Assembly: GCA_009731375.1 (NCBI GenBank)
Contig: BJOX01000193.1
Span: 724,426-751,054 of the forward strand
DNA length: 26,629 nt
Direction: 5' to 3'
Source of the DNA: Paulinella micropora
Taxonomy: Eukaryota > Cercozoa > Imbricatea > Euglyphida
The position numbers and the translations under genes were made by a program. Positions 1 to 11,345 of the stretch are shown here, in pieces; within the stretch, counting starts at the first letter, position 1; every line of letters starts with the position of its first letter. The notes under the pieces were generated by a model. The model was not told the DNA's origin and ran no database searches. It saw only the letters and a program-made list of their open reading frames with translations.

Positions 1-14
1 GAGGAAGGGAGAGA

Positions 15-50
<36 letters not shown>
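1..50. repeat. (GA)n microsatellite
   Basis: Almost pure GA dinucleotide with a few substitutions. It runs in from the left window edge, so its full length is unknown. Confidence 0.97.
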
Positions 51-119
51 TACCTCTGCCATATCGTATTGGCTGAGAGGCAACCCTTCCCCTTTTGCTT
101 TATCCTAACGACCTCGACA

Positions 120-150
<31 letters not shown>

Positions 151-213
151 CATATACATTTTTGTATTGACTGATTGGTAACCCTTCCCCTTTTGCTTTA
201 TCCTAACGCCCTC

Positions 214-265
<52 letters not shown>

Positions 266-377
266 CCATGTTTGTATTGGCTGATTGGCAACCCTTCCCC
301 TTTTGCTTTATCCTAACGCCCTCGACTATATATATATTGGCAACCCTTCCCCTTTTGCTTTATCCTAACGCCTCGAC

Positions 378-408
<31 letters not shown>

Positions 409-409
409 C

Positions 410-440
<31 letters not shown>

Positions 441-499
441 GCCATGTTTGTATTGGCTGATTGGCAAGCCTTCCCCTTTTGCTTTATCCTAACGCCCTC

Positions 500-548
<49 letters not shown>

Positions 549-655
549 TATGCATATATATATGTATATATATATATATGTACATATATAACATGTATAT
601 TGGCTGAGTGGCAACCCTTCATCTTTTGCTTTATCCTAACGCCCTCGACTATATA
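51..655 (+). repeat. Six copies of a ~55-bp module separated by (TA)n
   Basis: A unique module is repeated at about 66-122, 164-218, 270-328, 338-379 (5'-truncated), 449-506 and 598-654. Its core reads TTGGCTGATTGGCAACCCTT, then a CCCCTTTTGCTTTATCC stretch, and it ends CTAACGCCCTCGACTATA. Each copy ends directly in a (TA)n tract of variable length. The copies differ by only a few substitutions, so amplification is recent. No coding potential is evident. It is a minisatellite whose spacer is itself a microsatellite. Confidence 0.93.
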
Positions 656-877
656 AATGTATATATGTATGTATGTATGTATGTATGTGTATGTGTGTGT
701 GTATGTGTATGCATGTATGCATGTATGTATGTATGTATATATGTATATATGTATATATGTATATATGTATTTATGCATTTATGTATTTATGTATGTATGT
801 ATGTATGTATGTGTGTATGTATGTGTATGTGTGTGTAAGTATGTGTGTGTGTGTGTGTGCGTGTGTGTGTGTGTGTG
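656..877 (+). repeat. (TATG)n, (TGTG)n compound microsatellite
   Basis: TATG tetranucleotide interleaved with TG dinucleotide, TATA and GCATG variants. It leads directly into the first unit of the higher-order array that follows. Confidence 0.96.
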
Positions 878-1181
878 TTTGCATTAGAAAAAGAAGGTAG
901 TTAGATAGGCAGAAAACTAGATAAGTAGATACGTAGAAAGGTAGATAGGTAGATAGGTAGATAGATAGTATGTATGCATGTATGTATGTATGTATGTATG
1001 TGTATGTGTATGTGTATGTATGTATGTGTGTGTGTGTGTGTGTGTGTGTTTGCATTAGAAAAAGAAGGTAGTTAGATAGGCAGACAACTAGGTAAGTAGA
1101 TACGTAGATAGGTAGATAGCTAGATAGATAGTATGTATGCATGTATGCATGTATGTGTGTATGTATGTGTATGTGTATGAG

Positions 1182-1220
<39 letters not shown>

Positions 1221-1496
1221 ATTAGAAAAAGAAGGTAGTTAGATAGGCAGAAAACTAGATAAGTAGATACGTAGATAGGTAGATAGGTAGAGAGCTAGAT
1301 AGATAGTATGTATGCATGTATGTATGTATGTATGTATGTATGTAAGTGTGTAAGTGTATGTGTGTGTGTGTGAAGGTAGTTAGATAGGCAGACAACTAGA
1401 TAAGAGATACGTAGATAGGTGGATAGGTAGATAGCTAGATAGATAGTATGTATGCATGTATTTATGTATGTATGTATGTGTGTATGTATGTATATG

Positions 1497-1551
<55 letters not shown>

Positions 1552-1740
1552 CTAGATAGGCAGACAACTAGATAAGTAGATACGTAGATAGGTAGATAGC
1601 TAGATAGGTAGATAGATAGTATGTATGTATGTATGTATGTATGTATGTATTTGTGTATGTATGTGTATGTGTGTGTGTGTGTGTGTGTTTGCATTAGAAA
1701 AAGAAGGTAGCTAGATAGGCAGACAACTAGGTAAGTAGAT
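878..1740 (+). repeat. ~168-bp higher-order tandem repeat, six units
   Basis: Each unit is an anchor (TTTGCATTAGAAAAAGAAGG) followed by a TTAGATAGGCAGA segment, a GATA/GGTA block, a TATG block and a (TG)n block. Full anchors start at 878, 1049, 1216 and 1688. Units at about 1372 and 1550 have lost the TTTGCATTAGAAAAA part. Spacing of the first three is 171 and 167 bp. The composite of several microsatellites plus an anchor has therefore been copied as one unit. Confidence 0.92.
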
Positions 1741-1827
1741 AGGTAGATAGGTAGATAGGTAGATATATAGGTAGATAGGTAGATAGGTAGATAGGTAGGT
1801 AGGTAGGTAGGTAGGTAGGTAGGTAGG

Positions 1828-1910
<83 letters not shown>

Positions 1911-1952
1911 GAGTGTGTTTGTGTGTGCGTTACGAATAGGTGTGCAGCTAGG

Positions 1953-2001
<49 letters not shown>

Positions 2002-2032
2002 CGATAGATAGACAGATAGACAGATAGATAAC

Positions 2033-2079
<47 letters not shown>

Positions 2080-2148
2080 GTGTGTTACGAATAGGTGTGC
2101 AGCTTTTTTGCGCGCCAAGCCGTGCATTCGCCTTACTGCATATCTATT

Positions 2149-2179
<31 letters not shown>

Positions 2180-2248
2180 CGATAGATCGATAGATAGATA
2201 GATCGATAGATAGATAGATAGATCGATGCATGGATGGATGGATGGATG

Positions 2249-2290
<42 letters not shown>

Positions 2291-2325
2291 GCCGTGCATT
2301 CGCCTTACTGCATATCTATTGGAAG

Positions 2326-2356
<31 letters not shown>

Positions 2357-2403
2357 GATAGATAGATGGATGGATGGATGGATAGATAGATAGATAGATA
2401 GAT
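1741..2403 (+). repeat. (GATA)n/(GGTA)n array with two duplicated islands
   Basis: Long GATA arrays with GGTA, GACA, GATC and GATG variants. Two short non-repetitive islands are each present twice. One, containing TTACGAATAGGTGTGCAGC, lies at about 1929-1948 and 2084-2103. The other, GCCGTGCATTCGCCTTACTG and its flank, lies at 2119-2157 and 2291-2329. The duplications show that blocks of array plus island, not only single tetramers, have been copied. Confidence 0.93.
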
Positions 2404-2563
2404 ATTGTATTCACATAACTAGATAACTTAGATCAACTCCTTACATACATGTATACATATATATTCATATACATGTATGCATATTATTCATATACATGGA
2501 CACATAACTCAATTCTTTCATCTACCTTCCTGCAGGACAGAAAAGTGGTATATATGAACATAC
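2404..2563. other. AT-rich spacer, nothing recognised
   Basis: About 160 bp of mixed, AT-rich sequence with short TACATATA-type runs. No convincing reading frame, RNA or mobile-element end is visible. Confidence 0.6.
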
Positions 2564-3656
2564 AAGAAAGAAAGAAAGAAAGAGAGAAAGAAAGAAGGAA
2601 GGAAGGGAAGGAAAGAAAGTAAGAAGGAAAGAAGGAAAGAAAGAAAGAAGGAAAGAAAGAAGGAAAGAAAGAACGCAAGAAGGAAGTAAAGAAACAAGGG
2701 AAGAAACAAGGAAGGAAAGAAGGAAAGAAAGAAAGAAAGAAAGAAGGAAGGAAGGAAGGAAGGAAGGAAGGAAGGAAAGAAAGAAAGAAAGAAAGAAGGA
2801 AGTAAAGAAACAAGGAAAGAAAGGAAGGAAAGAAGGAAGGAAAGAAGGAAGGAAGGAAAGAAGGAAAGAAGGAAAGAAGGAAAGAAAGAAGAAAGAAAAA
2901 AAGAAAGGAAGGAAGGAAGGAAGGAAGGAAAGAAAGAAAGAAAGAAGGAAGGAAGGAAGGAAGGAAAGAAAGAAAGAAAGAAAGAAGGAAGGAAGGAAGG
3001 AAGGAAGAAAGGAAGGAAAGAAGGAAAGAAAGAAAGAAGTAAAGAAACAAGGAAAGAAACAAGGAAGGAAAGAAGGAAGCAAAGAAAGAAGGAAAGAAGG
3101 AAGGAAAGAAGGAAGGAAAGAAGGAAGGAAGGAAGGAAGGAAAGAAAGAAGGAAAGAAAGAAAGAAGGAAGGAAGAAAGGAAGGAAGGAAGGAAGGAAGG
3201 AAAGAAAGAAAGAAAGAAAGGAAGAAAGGAAGGAAGGAAGGAAGGAAAGAAAGAATGAAAGAAAGAAAGAAAGAAAAGAAAGAAGGAAGGAAGAAAGGAA
3301 GGAAGGAAGGAAAGAAAGAATGAAAGAAAGAAAGAAAGAAAAGAAAGAAGGAAGGAAGGAAGGAAGGAAAGAAAGAAAGAAAGAAGGAAGGAAGGAAGGA
3401 AGGAAGGAAAGAAAGAAAGAAGAAAGAAAGAAAGAAAGAAAGAATGAAGGAAGGAAGGAAGGAAGGAAGGAAGAAAAGAAGGAAGAAAGGAAGGAAGGAA
3501 CGAAAGAAAGAAAGAAGGAAAGAAGGAAAGAAGGAAAGAAAGAAGGAAGGAAGGAAGGAAAGAAAGAAATAAAGAAAGAAACAAATGAAGAAAGAAAGAA
3601 AGAAAGAAAGAAAGAAGGAAGGAAGGAAGGAAGGAAGAAAGAAAGAAAGAAATAAA
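2564..3656 (+). repeat. (GAAA)n/(GAAG)n polypurine tract, ~1.1 kb
   Basis: Nearly every base is A or G on this strand, in GAAA and GGAA tetramers. Marker variants show internal higher-order copying: GGAAGTAAAGAAACAAGG recurs near 2682, 2798 and 3036 (about 117 and 238 bp apart), and an AAGAATGAAAG block recurs at about 3253 and 3319. Such homopurine-homopyrimidine DNA with mirror symmetry is known to favour triplex (H-DNA). The long Phe/Leu/Ser reading frames on the other strand are artefacts of composition. Confidence 0.97.
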
Positions 3657-3777
3657 GGGTGTATGTGGAGTATGTTACATGGACTGGCGCGCGGGAGAAT
3701 AGGAATCATCCAAGGGAAAGGTATACCTGATGAATAAACGAGACAAAGAAATGGGACAATGGATGGGGAAGGGGGAA
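3657..3777. other. Unique spacer before poly(G)
   Basis: About 120 bp of non-repetitive sequence (GTGTATGTGGAGTATGTTAC onward, including GGCGCGCGGG). No coding or RNA feature is recognised. Confidence 0.55.
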
Positions 3778-3816
3778 GGGGGGGGGGGGGGGGGGGGGGG
3801 GGGGAGNNNNNNNNNN
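3778..3816. other. 27-base poly(G) followed by a 10-N assembly gap
   Basis: G runs from 3778 to 3804, then AG, then ten N at 3807-3816, after which the (GAA)n array begins. The gap size is probably a placeholder, so real sequence may be missing here. Confidence 0.97.
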
Positions 3817-3831
3817 GAAGAAGAAGAAGAA

Positions 3832-3863
<32 letters not shown>

Positions 3864-3918
3864 AGAGGAAGAAGAGGAAGAAGAAGAAGAGGGAGAAGAA
3901 GAAGAAGAAGAAGAAGAA

Positions 3919-3950
<32 letters not shown>

Positions 3951-4973
3951 AGAAGAAGAAAGGACCAGTCCATGACTGCGTAAGAAGTGTCTCTGTAACG
4001 AAGAAGAAGAAGAAGAAGAAGAAGAAGAAAGGAAGAAGAAGAAGAAGAAGAAGAAGAAGAAGAAGAAGAAGAAGAAGAAGAAGAAAGGAAGAAGAAAGGA
4101 AGAAGAAAGGACCAGTCCATGACAGCGTAAGAGGTGTCTCTGTAACGAAGAAGAAGAAGAAGAAGAAGAAGAAGAAGAAGAAGAAGAAAGGAACAGTCCA
4201 TGACTGCGTAAGAAGTGTCTCTATAACGAAGAAGAAGAAGAAGAAGAAGAAGAAGAAGAAGAAGAAGAAGAAGAAGAAGAAGAAGAAACGACCAGTCCAT
4301 GACTGCGTAAGAAGTGTCTCTGTAACGAAGAAGAAGAAGAAGAAGAAGAAGAAGAAGAAGAAAGGAAGAAGAAAGGAAGAAGAAGAAGAAGAAGAAGAAG
4401 AAGAAGAAGAAGAAGAAGAAAGGAAGAAGAAAGGAAGAAGAAAGGACCAGTCCATGACAGCGTAAGAGGTGTCTCTGTAACGAAGAAGAAGAAGAAGGAG
4501 AAGAAGAAGAAGAAGAAGAAGAAGAAGAAGAAAGGAAGAAGAAGAAGAAGAAAGGAACAGTCCATGACTGCGTAAGAAGTGTCTCTATAACGAAGAAGAA
4601 GAAGAAGAAGAAGAAGAAGAACAAGAAGAAGAAGAAGAAACGACCAGTCCATGACTGCGTAAGAAGTGTCTCTGTAACGAAGAAGAAGAAGAAGAAGAAG
4701 AAGAAGAAGAAGAAGAAGAAGAAGAAGAAGAAGAAGAAGAAAGGAAGAAGAAGAAGAAGAAAGGACCAGTCCATGACTGCGTAAGAAGTGTCTCTGTAAC
4801 GAAGAAGACGAAGAAGAAGAAGACGAAGAAGAAGAAGAAGAAGAAGAAGAAGAAGAAGAAGGTGGAGAAGAAGAAGAAGAAGAAGAAGAAGAAGAAGAAG
4901 AAAGGAAGAAGAAGAAAGAACCAGTCCATGACTGCGTAAGAAGTGCCTGTGTAACGAAGAAGAAGAAGAAGAA

Positions 4974-5005
<32 letters not shown>

Positions 5006-5054
5006 AGAAAGGAAGAAGAAGAAGAAAGGACCAGTCCATGACTGCGTAAGAAGT
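3817..5054 (+). repeat. (GAA)n array with ten 42-bp modules
   Basis: A (GAA)n trinucleotide array with GGAAGAA variants is interrupted by a module whose core is CAGTCCATGACTGCGTAAG followed by AAGTGTCTCTGTAACGAAG. Modules begin near 3961, 4108, 4189, 4288, 4443, 4553, 4640, 4762, 4918 and 5028. Marker variants (ACAGCG with AGAGG; GGAACAG with CTATAACG; ACGACCAG) occur in the same order at copies 2-3-4 and 5-6-7, revealing a three-module higher-order unit of about 320-335 bp. The last copy runs into different sequence at 5055. Confidence 0.95.
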
Positions 5055-5115
5055 GTCTCTATACCGAACCAAGGCAGTCTGTCCTAACAACAAACCAACA
5101 ATAACAATAACTAAA
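5055..5115 (+). repeat. TCTCT-CAGTCTG module, left copy
   Basis: The tail of the last GAA-array module continues into ACCAAGGCAGTCTGTCCTAA. Related sequence recurs at 5691-5730 (ACCAAAGCAGTCTGTT) and 6080-6120 (ACCAAAGCAGTCTGTTCTAA). The module in the GAA array is thus a truncated part of a longer unit that also borders the two minisatellite arrays. Confidence 0.8.
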
Positions 5116-5690
5116 CAGTCTATACATCTAGTTATGTATATATCCTTCTATTCATCGTTCCGTTGTAGTCATTGTTTTTTGTTGTTTGTGATTTATCAAT
5201 CTATACATCTAGTTATGTATACATCCTTCCAGGCATCGATCCGTTGTAGTTATTGTTACTGTTTGTTTGTTATTATCAATCTATACATCTAGTTATGTAT
5301 ATATCCTTCTATTCATCGATCCGTTTTAGTTATTGTAATTGTTGTTTGTTATTATCAATCTATACATCTAGTTATGTATATATCCTTCTATTCACCGATC
5401 CGTTGTAGTTATTGTTATTGTTTGTTTGTGATTATCAATCTATATATCTAGTTATGTTTTTATCCTTCCAGGCATCGATCCGTTGTAGTTATTGTTTATT
5501 GTTTGTTTGTGATTATCAATCTATACATCTACTTACGTATAAATCCTTCTATTCATCGATCCATTGTAGTTATTGTTATTGCTGTTTGTGATTATCAATC
5601 TATACATCTAGTTATGTATACATCCTTCCAGGCATCGATCCGTTGTAGTTATTGTTTATTGAATCTATACATGTAGTGATGTATACATCC
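5116..5690 (+). repeat. ~80-bp tandem minisatellite, eight units
   Basis: Units start near 5116, 5197, 5277, 5356, 5436, 5517, 5596 and 5661 (last one short), each beginning CAATCTATACATCTAGTTAT and containing CATCGATCCGTTGTAGTTAT. Two alternating subtypes are visible, one with CCTTCTATTCATCG and one with CCTTCCAGGCATCG. The same unit, reverse-complemented and about 15 bp shorter, makes up the array at 6121-6716. Confidence 0.95.
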
Positions 5691-5842
5691 TGCGTAAGAA
5701 GTGTCTCTGTAGCGGACCAAAGCAGTCTGTTTTTATTAGAATATGCATTTGATTTGTATGTATGTATGTATCTTATGTATGCATGTATGCATGTATGTAT
5801 GTATGCATGTATGTATGTATGTATGCATGTATGTATGACTAA
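5691..5842 (+). repeat. TCTCT-CAGTCTG module plus (TATG)n
   Basis: A copy of the TGCGTAAGAAGTGTCTCTGT module with its AAAGCAGTCTGTT continuation, then a short unique stretch, then TATG/CATG tetranucleotides from about 5757 to 5836. Confidence 0.85.
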
Positions 5843-6120
5843 TAACAAACAACAAGAAGAATAACTGGAAGGATGTAATATACATAAGTAGGCGTATAGA
5901 TTAAAAACAATAACTACAACGAATCACGGAAGGATGTGTACATAACACTGAAAGCAGCACAGAGACAGAGAGACATTGTCGACTTTGCTTGTCGGTTTCA
6001 AAGGCGTAGTTTATTGGTTTTACTGTTCGTTCGTTCGTTCCTTCCTTCCTTCCTTCCTTCCTTCCTTATTGATTGATATGGATGTCTCTATAGCGTACCA
6101 AAGCAGTCTGTTCTAACAAA
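5843..6120 (-). repeat. Two degenerate inverted units with an insertion
   Basis: Two decayed units of the minisatellite, in inverted orientation, are marked by GGAAGGATGT at 5867 and 5928. They are followed by about 130 bp of unrelated sequence containing (GTTC)n and (CCTT)n at about 6028-6067, and then a third copy of the module ending in CAGTCTGTTCTAACAA at about 6080-6120. Confidence 0.8.
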
Positions 6121-6716
6121 AAACAACAATATAACAATAACTGCAACAAAATGATGCATGGAAGGATGTATACATAAGTAGATGTATAGATTAATAAACA
6201 ATAACTACAAAGGATCGATGCATGGAAGGATGTACACATAACTAGATTTATAGATTTAATAAACAATAACTACAACAAAATGATGCATGGAAGGATGTAT
6301 ACATAACTAGATGTATAGATTTAATAAACAATATCGACAACGGATTAATGCATAGAAGGATGTTTTACATAACTAGATGTATAGATTTAATAAACAATAA
6401 CTACCACGGAGCGATGCATGGAAGGATGTATACATAACTAGATGTATAGATTTAATAAACAATAACTACAACAAAAGGATGCATGGAAGGATGTATACAT
6501 AACTAGATGTATAGATTTAATAAGCAATAACTACAACGGATCGATGCATGGAAGGATGTATACATAACTAGATGTTATAGATTTAATAAACAATAACTAC
6601 CACAAAATGATGCGTGGAAGGATGTATACATAACTAGATGTATAGATTTAATAAACAATAGCTACAACGGAGCGATGAATCGAAGGATATATACATAACT
6701 AGATGTATAGATTGAC
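6121..6716 (-). repeat. ~65-bp tandem minisatellite, nine units, inverted
   Basis: GGAAGGATGTATACATAACT or a close variant recurs at 6160, 6224, 6289, 6354, 6420, 6485, 6550, 6615 and 6681, with spacing of 64-66 bp. This is the reverse complement of the 5116-5690 unit without its TTTGTTTGTGATTAT part. The two arrays together form a large array-scale inverted repeat. Confidence 0.95.
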
Positions 6717-6718
6717 AA

Positions 6719-6868
6719 AGTATATTATGCGGTTAGCCACAAATTTGGCGTGTTTTGCGGGCGAGCCGGAGCCGGGCCGGCGAGCCCGCAAAGCACGTCA
6801 AATTTGGCGCGCGGAATACATAGTTTTATCGGTAACCTGACCACATTTTGTGGAGGTGACCGATAAAT
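6719..6868 (+). mobile_element. Double-palindrome element, copy A
   Basis: A 150-bp GC-rich element made of two adjacent hairpins. Hairpin 1 (about 6721-6822) pairs the arm CAAATTTGGCGTGTTTTGCG with its opposite around a core of GCCGGGCCGGC. Hairpin 2 (6825-6867) pairs TTTATCGG with CCGATAAA, ACCT with AGGT, and CCACA with TGTGG around TTT. A second copy, inverted, lies at 22436-22579. Homology begins at AGTATATTATGCGG and ends at CCGATAAAT in both, while outside sequence is unrelated, which indicates a discrete mobile or once-mobile unit. No transposase is present. It resembles a MITE or fold-back element, but no family can be assigned. Confidence 0.7.
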
Positions 6869-7055
6869 GGATATAGATAGAGAGACCATCTTGTGCGTAT
6901 CCGCTGCTTGCCTGCAACATTCAACACATGCAACAGAAAACATACAAATCAAGAAACCGAGGGTTGGAGGGGAGGGGGGGGGGGGGGGGAAAAGAGAGGG
7001 GGGGGGGGGGNNNNNNNNNNNNNNNNNNNNNNNNNNNNNNNNNNNNNNNNNNNNN
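6869..7055. other. Unique spacer, G-runs and 45-N gap
   Basis: About 90 bp of unremarkable sequence, then G-rich DNA with G runs at 6974-6989 and 6998-7010, then N at 7011-7055. The second poly(G) abuts the gap directly. Confidence 0.85.
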
Positions 7056-7058
7056 GAA

Positions 7059-7123
<65 letters not shown>
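7056..7123 (+). repeat. (GA)n microsatellite
   Basis: GA dinucleotide with AAAG interruptions, starting immediately after the gap. Confidence 0.96.
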
Positions 7124-7125
<2 letters not shown>

Positions 7126-7320
7126 TGAGGGAGAGCGTACGGACCAGCACCTCTGCAAACCTTCCAATAGAGAACCCTGACAACAAGAGAGGTAACATCG
7201 ATATTTGCATCCCGAATCTTCCAATAAAAAACCCTGTCAACAATAGAAGTAATATCTATATGGCCATTACTGGAAGTAGCTCCCTCGTGAAGGAAAGACA
7301 CAGGATACGGTTCCAGGAGT
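7124..7320 (-). other. Island with a diverged 57-bp tandem duplication
   Basis: Two units start at 7161 and 7218, both beginning CTTCCAATA and sharing AACCCTG and CAACAA blocks. The offset of 57 bp is a multiple of three, so all frames stay open across both. In one minus-strand frame the two 19-residue units differ mainly by conservative changes (IDITSIV against IDVTSLV, RVFYWKI against RVLYWKV). This hints at a decayed coding repeat but falls well short of proof. Plus-strand frames differ less conservatively. Confidence 0.35.
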
Positions 7321-9727
<2,407 letters not shown>

Positions 9728-9822
9728 CCGGGACTTACCAGTAAGCAAGGAACAAGCCAGGGCGGAAAAAGCCGGCGAAAGAAACGTGCGCCACACATCC
9801 TGACCGCTGGACAAGACAAGAC
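9728..9822. other. Unique GC-rich spacer
   Basis: About 95 bp of unique sequence (CCGGGACTTACCAGTAAGC onward). A short open frame exists on the minus strand, but nothing is recognisable. Confidence 0.5.
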
Positions 9823-9974
9823 AAGGCGAGGCAAGGCAAGGTTAGGAAAGGCAAGGCAAGGCTTAGGGTTAGGGTTAGGGTTAGGGGCAAGGCAAGGCAA
9901 GGCAAGGCAAGCAAGGCAAGGCAAGGCCAGGCCAGGCCAGGCCAGGCAAGGCAAGGCAAGGCAAGGCAAGGCAA
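9823..9974 (+). repeat. (GCAAG)n pentamer array with telomeric insert
   Basis: The array begins with ACAAG and CGAGG variants, then GCAAG/GGCAA pentamers, with a CCAGG variant block at about 9925-9950. At 9863-9886 there are four exact TTAGGG units, the canonical telomeric hexamer of most animals. The same pentamer reappears as a short run at about 12427-12453. Confidence 0.94.
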
Positions 9975-10016
9975 GAACACACGCTATAACGCTTGATCGG
10001 TGAATATACACCACGA

Positions 10017-10019
<3 letters not shown>
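9975..10019. other. Short unique spacer
   Basis: AACACACGCTATAACGCTTG and flanking bases; no feature recognised. Confidence 0.5.
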
Positions 10020-10077
<58 letters not shown>

Positions 10078-10116
10078 GTTACTCAAAACACACAACACAC
10101 ACACACACCCATGCAC

Positions 10117-10171
<55 letters not shown>

Positions 10172-10194
10172 AATATATATACACACACACACAC

Positions 10195-10226
<32 letters not shown>

Positions 10227-10227
10227 G

Positions 10228-10272
<45 letters not shown>
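10020..10272 (+). repeat. (TC)n, (CA)n, (TC)n, (TA)n compound microsatellite
   Basis: TC dinucleotide to about 10072, a mixed CA stretch, a second TC run (about 10120-10152), then TA with ACACAC and ATACATAC interruptions to 10272. Confidence 0.97.
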
Positions 10273-10277
<5 letters not shown>

Positions 10278-10332
10278 GCGCTACGGAAGCCCAGTCCACC
10301 CAGGGCGGTTCTAGAAGTTGTTTCACCATCTC

Positions 10333-10378
<46 letters not shown>

Positions 10379-10524
10379 CCCAGTCCACCCAGGGCGGTTC
10401 TAGAAGTTGTTTCACCTTCTCAGATAGATAGATAGATAGATAGATAGATAGCCCAGTCCACCCAGGGCGGTTCTAGAAGTTGCTTCACCTTTTCAGATAG
10501 ATAGATAGATAGATAAATAGATAG

Positions 10525-10562
<38 letters not shown>

Positions 10563-10623
10563 CCCGATCCACCCAGCGGTTCTGGAAGTTGTTTCACCTT
10601 CTCACATAGATAGACAGATAGAC

Positions 10624-10664
<41 letters not shown>
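10273..10664 (+). repeat. 46-bp module x4 alternating with (GATA)n
   Basis: The module GCCCAGTCCACCCAGGGCGG, continuing TTCTAGAAGTTGTTTCACC, occurs at about 10289-10334, 10378-10424, 10450-10497 and 10561-10607. The last is the most diverged (CCGATCC, CAGCGG). Each copy ends in CTCA and passes straight into (GATA)n of different length. The design matches the module-plus-microsatellite arrays at 51-655 and 3817-5054. Confidence 0.93.
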
Positions 10665-11280
<616 letters not shown>

Positions 11281-11345
11281 GGAGGGGTGCACAGTATGGC
11301 ACCCCACGGGAAGAGGAGGTGGTTGGGCCTCTTCCCACTGGTTTC

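Noticed and set aside
2484-4774. Long minus-strand open frames of Phe/Leu/Ser (up to 750 codons)
   Set aside because: They are translations of GAAA, GAAG and GAA repeats with no stop codon by composition, and they cross an N gap. No domain or codon bias supports a gene.
3817-5054. CRISPR-like array (regular module separated by spacers)
   Set aside because: The modules are similar, but the spacers are all (GAA)n rather than unique sequences of constant length, there are no cas genes, and the context is eukaryotic. The same applies to the 46-bp module with GATA at 10289-10607.
9735-9980. Minus-strand ORF rich in Leu-Pro-Cys-Ala
   Set aside because: Most of it is the GCAAG pentamer and TTAGGG read in frame; only the last 25 or so residues are non-repetitive and they are not recognisable.
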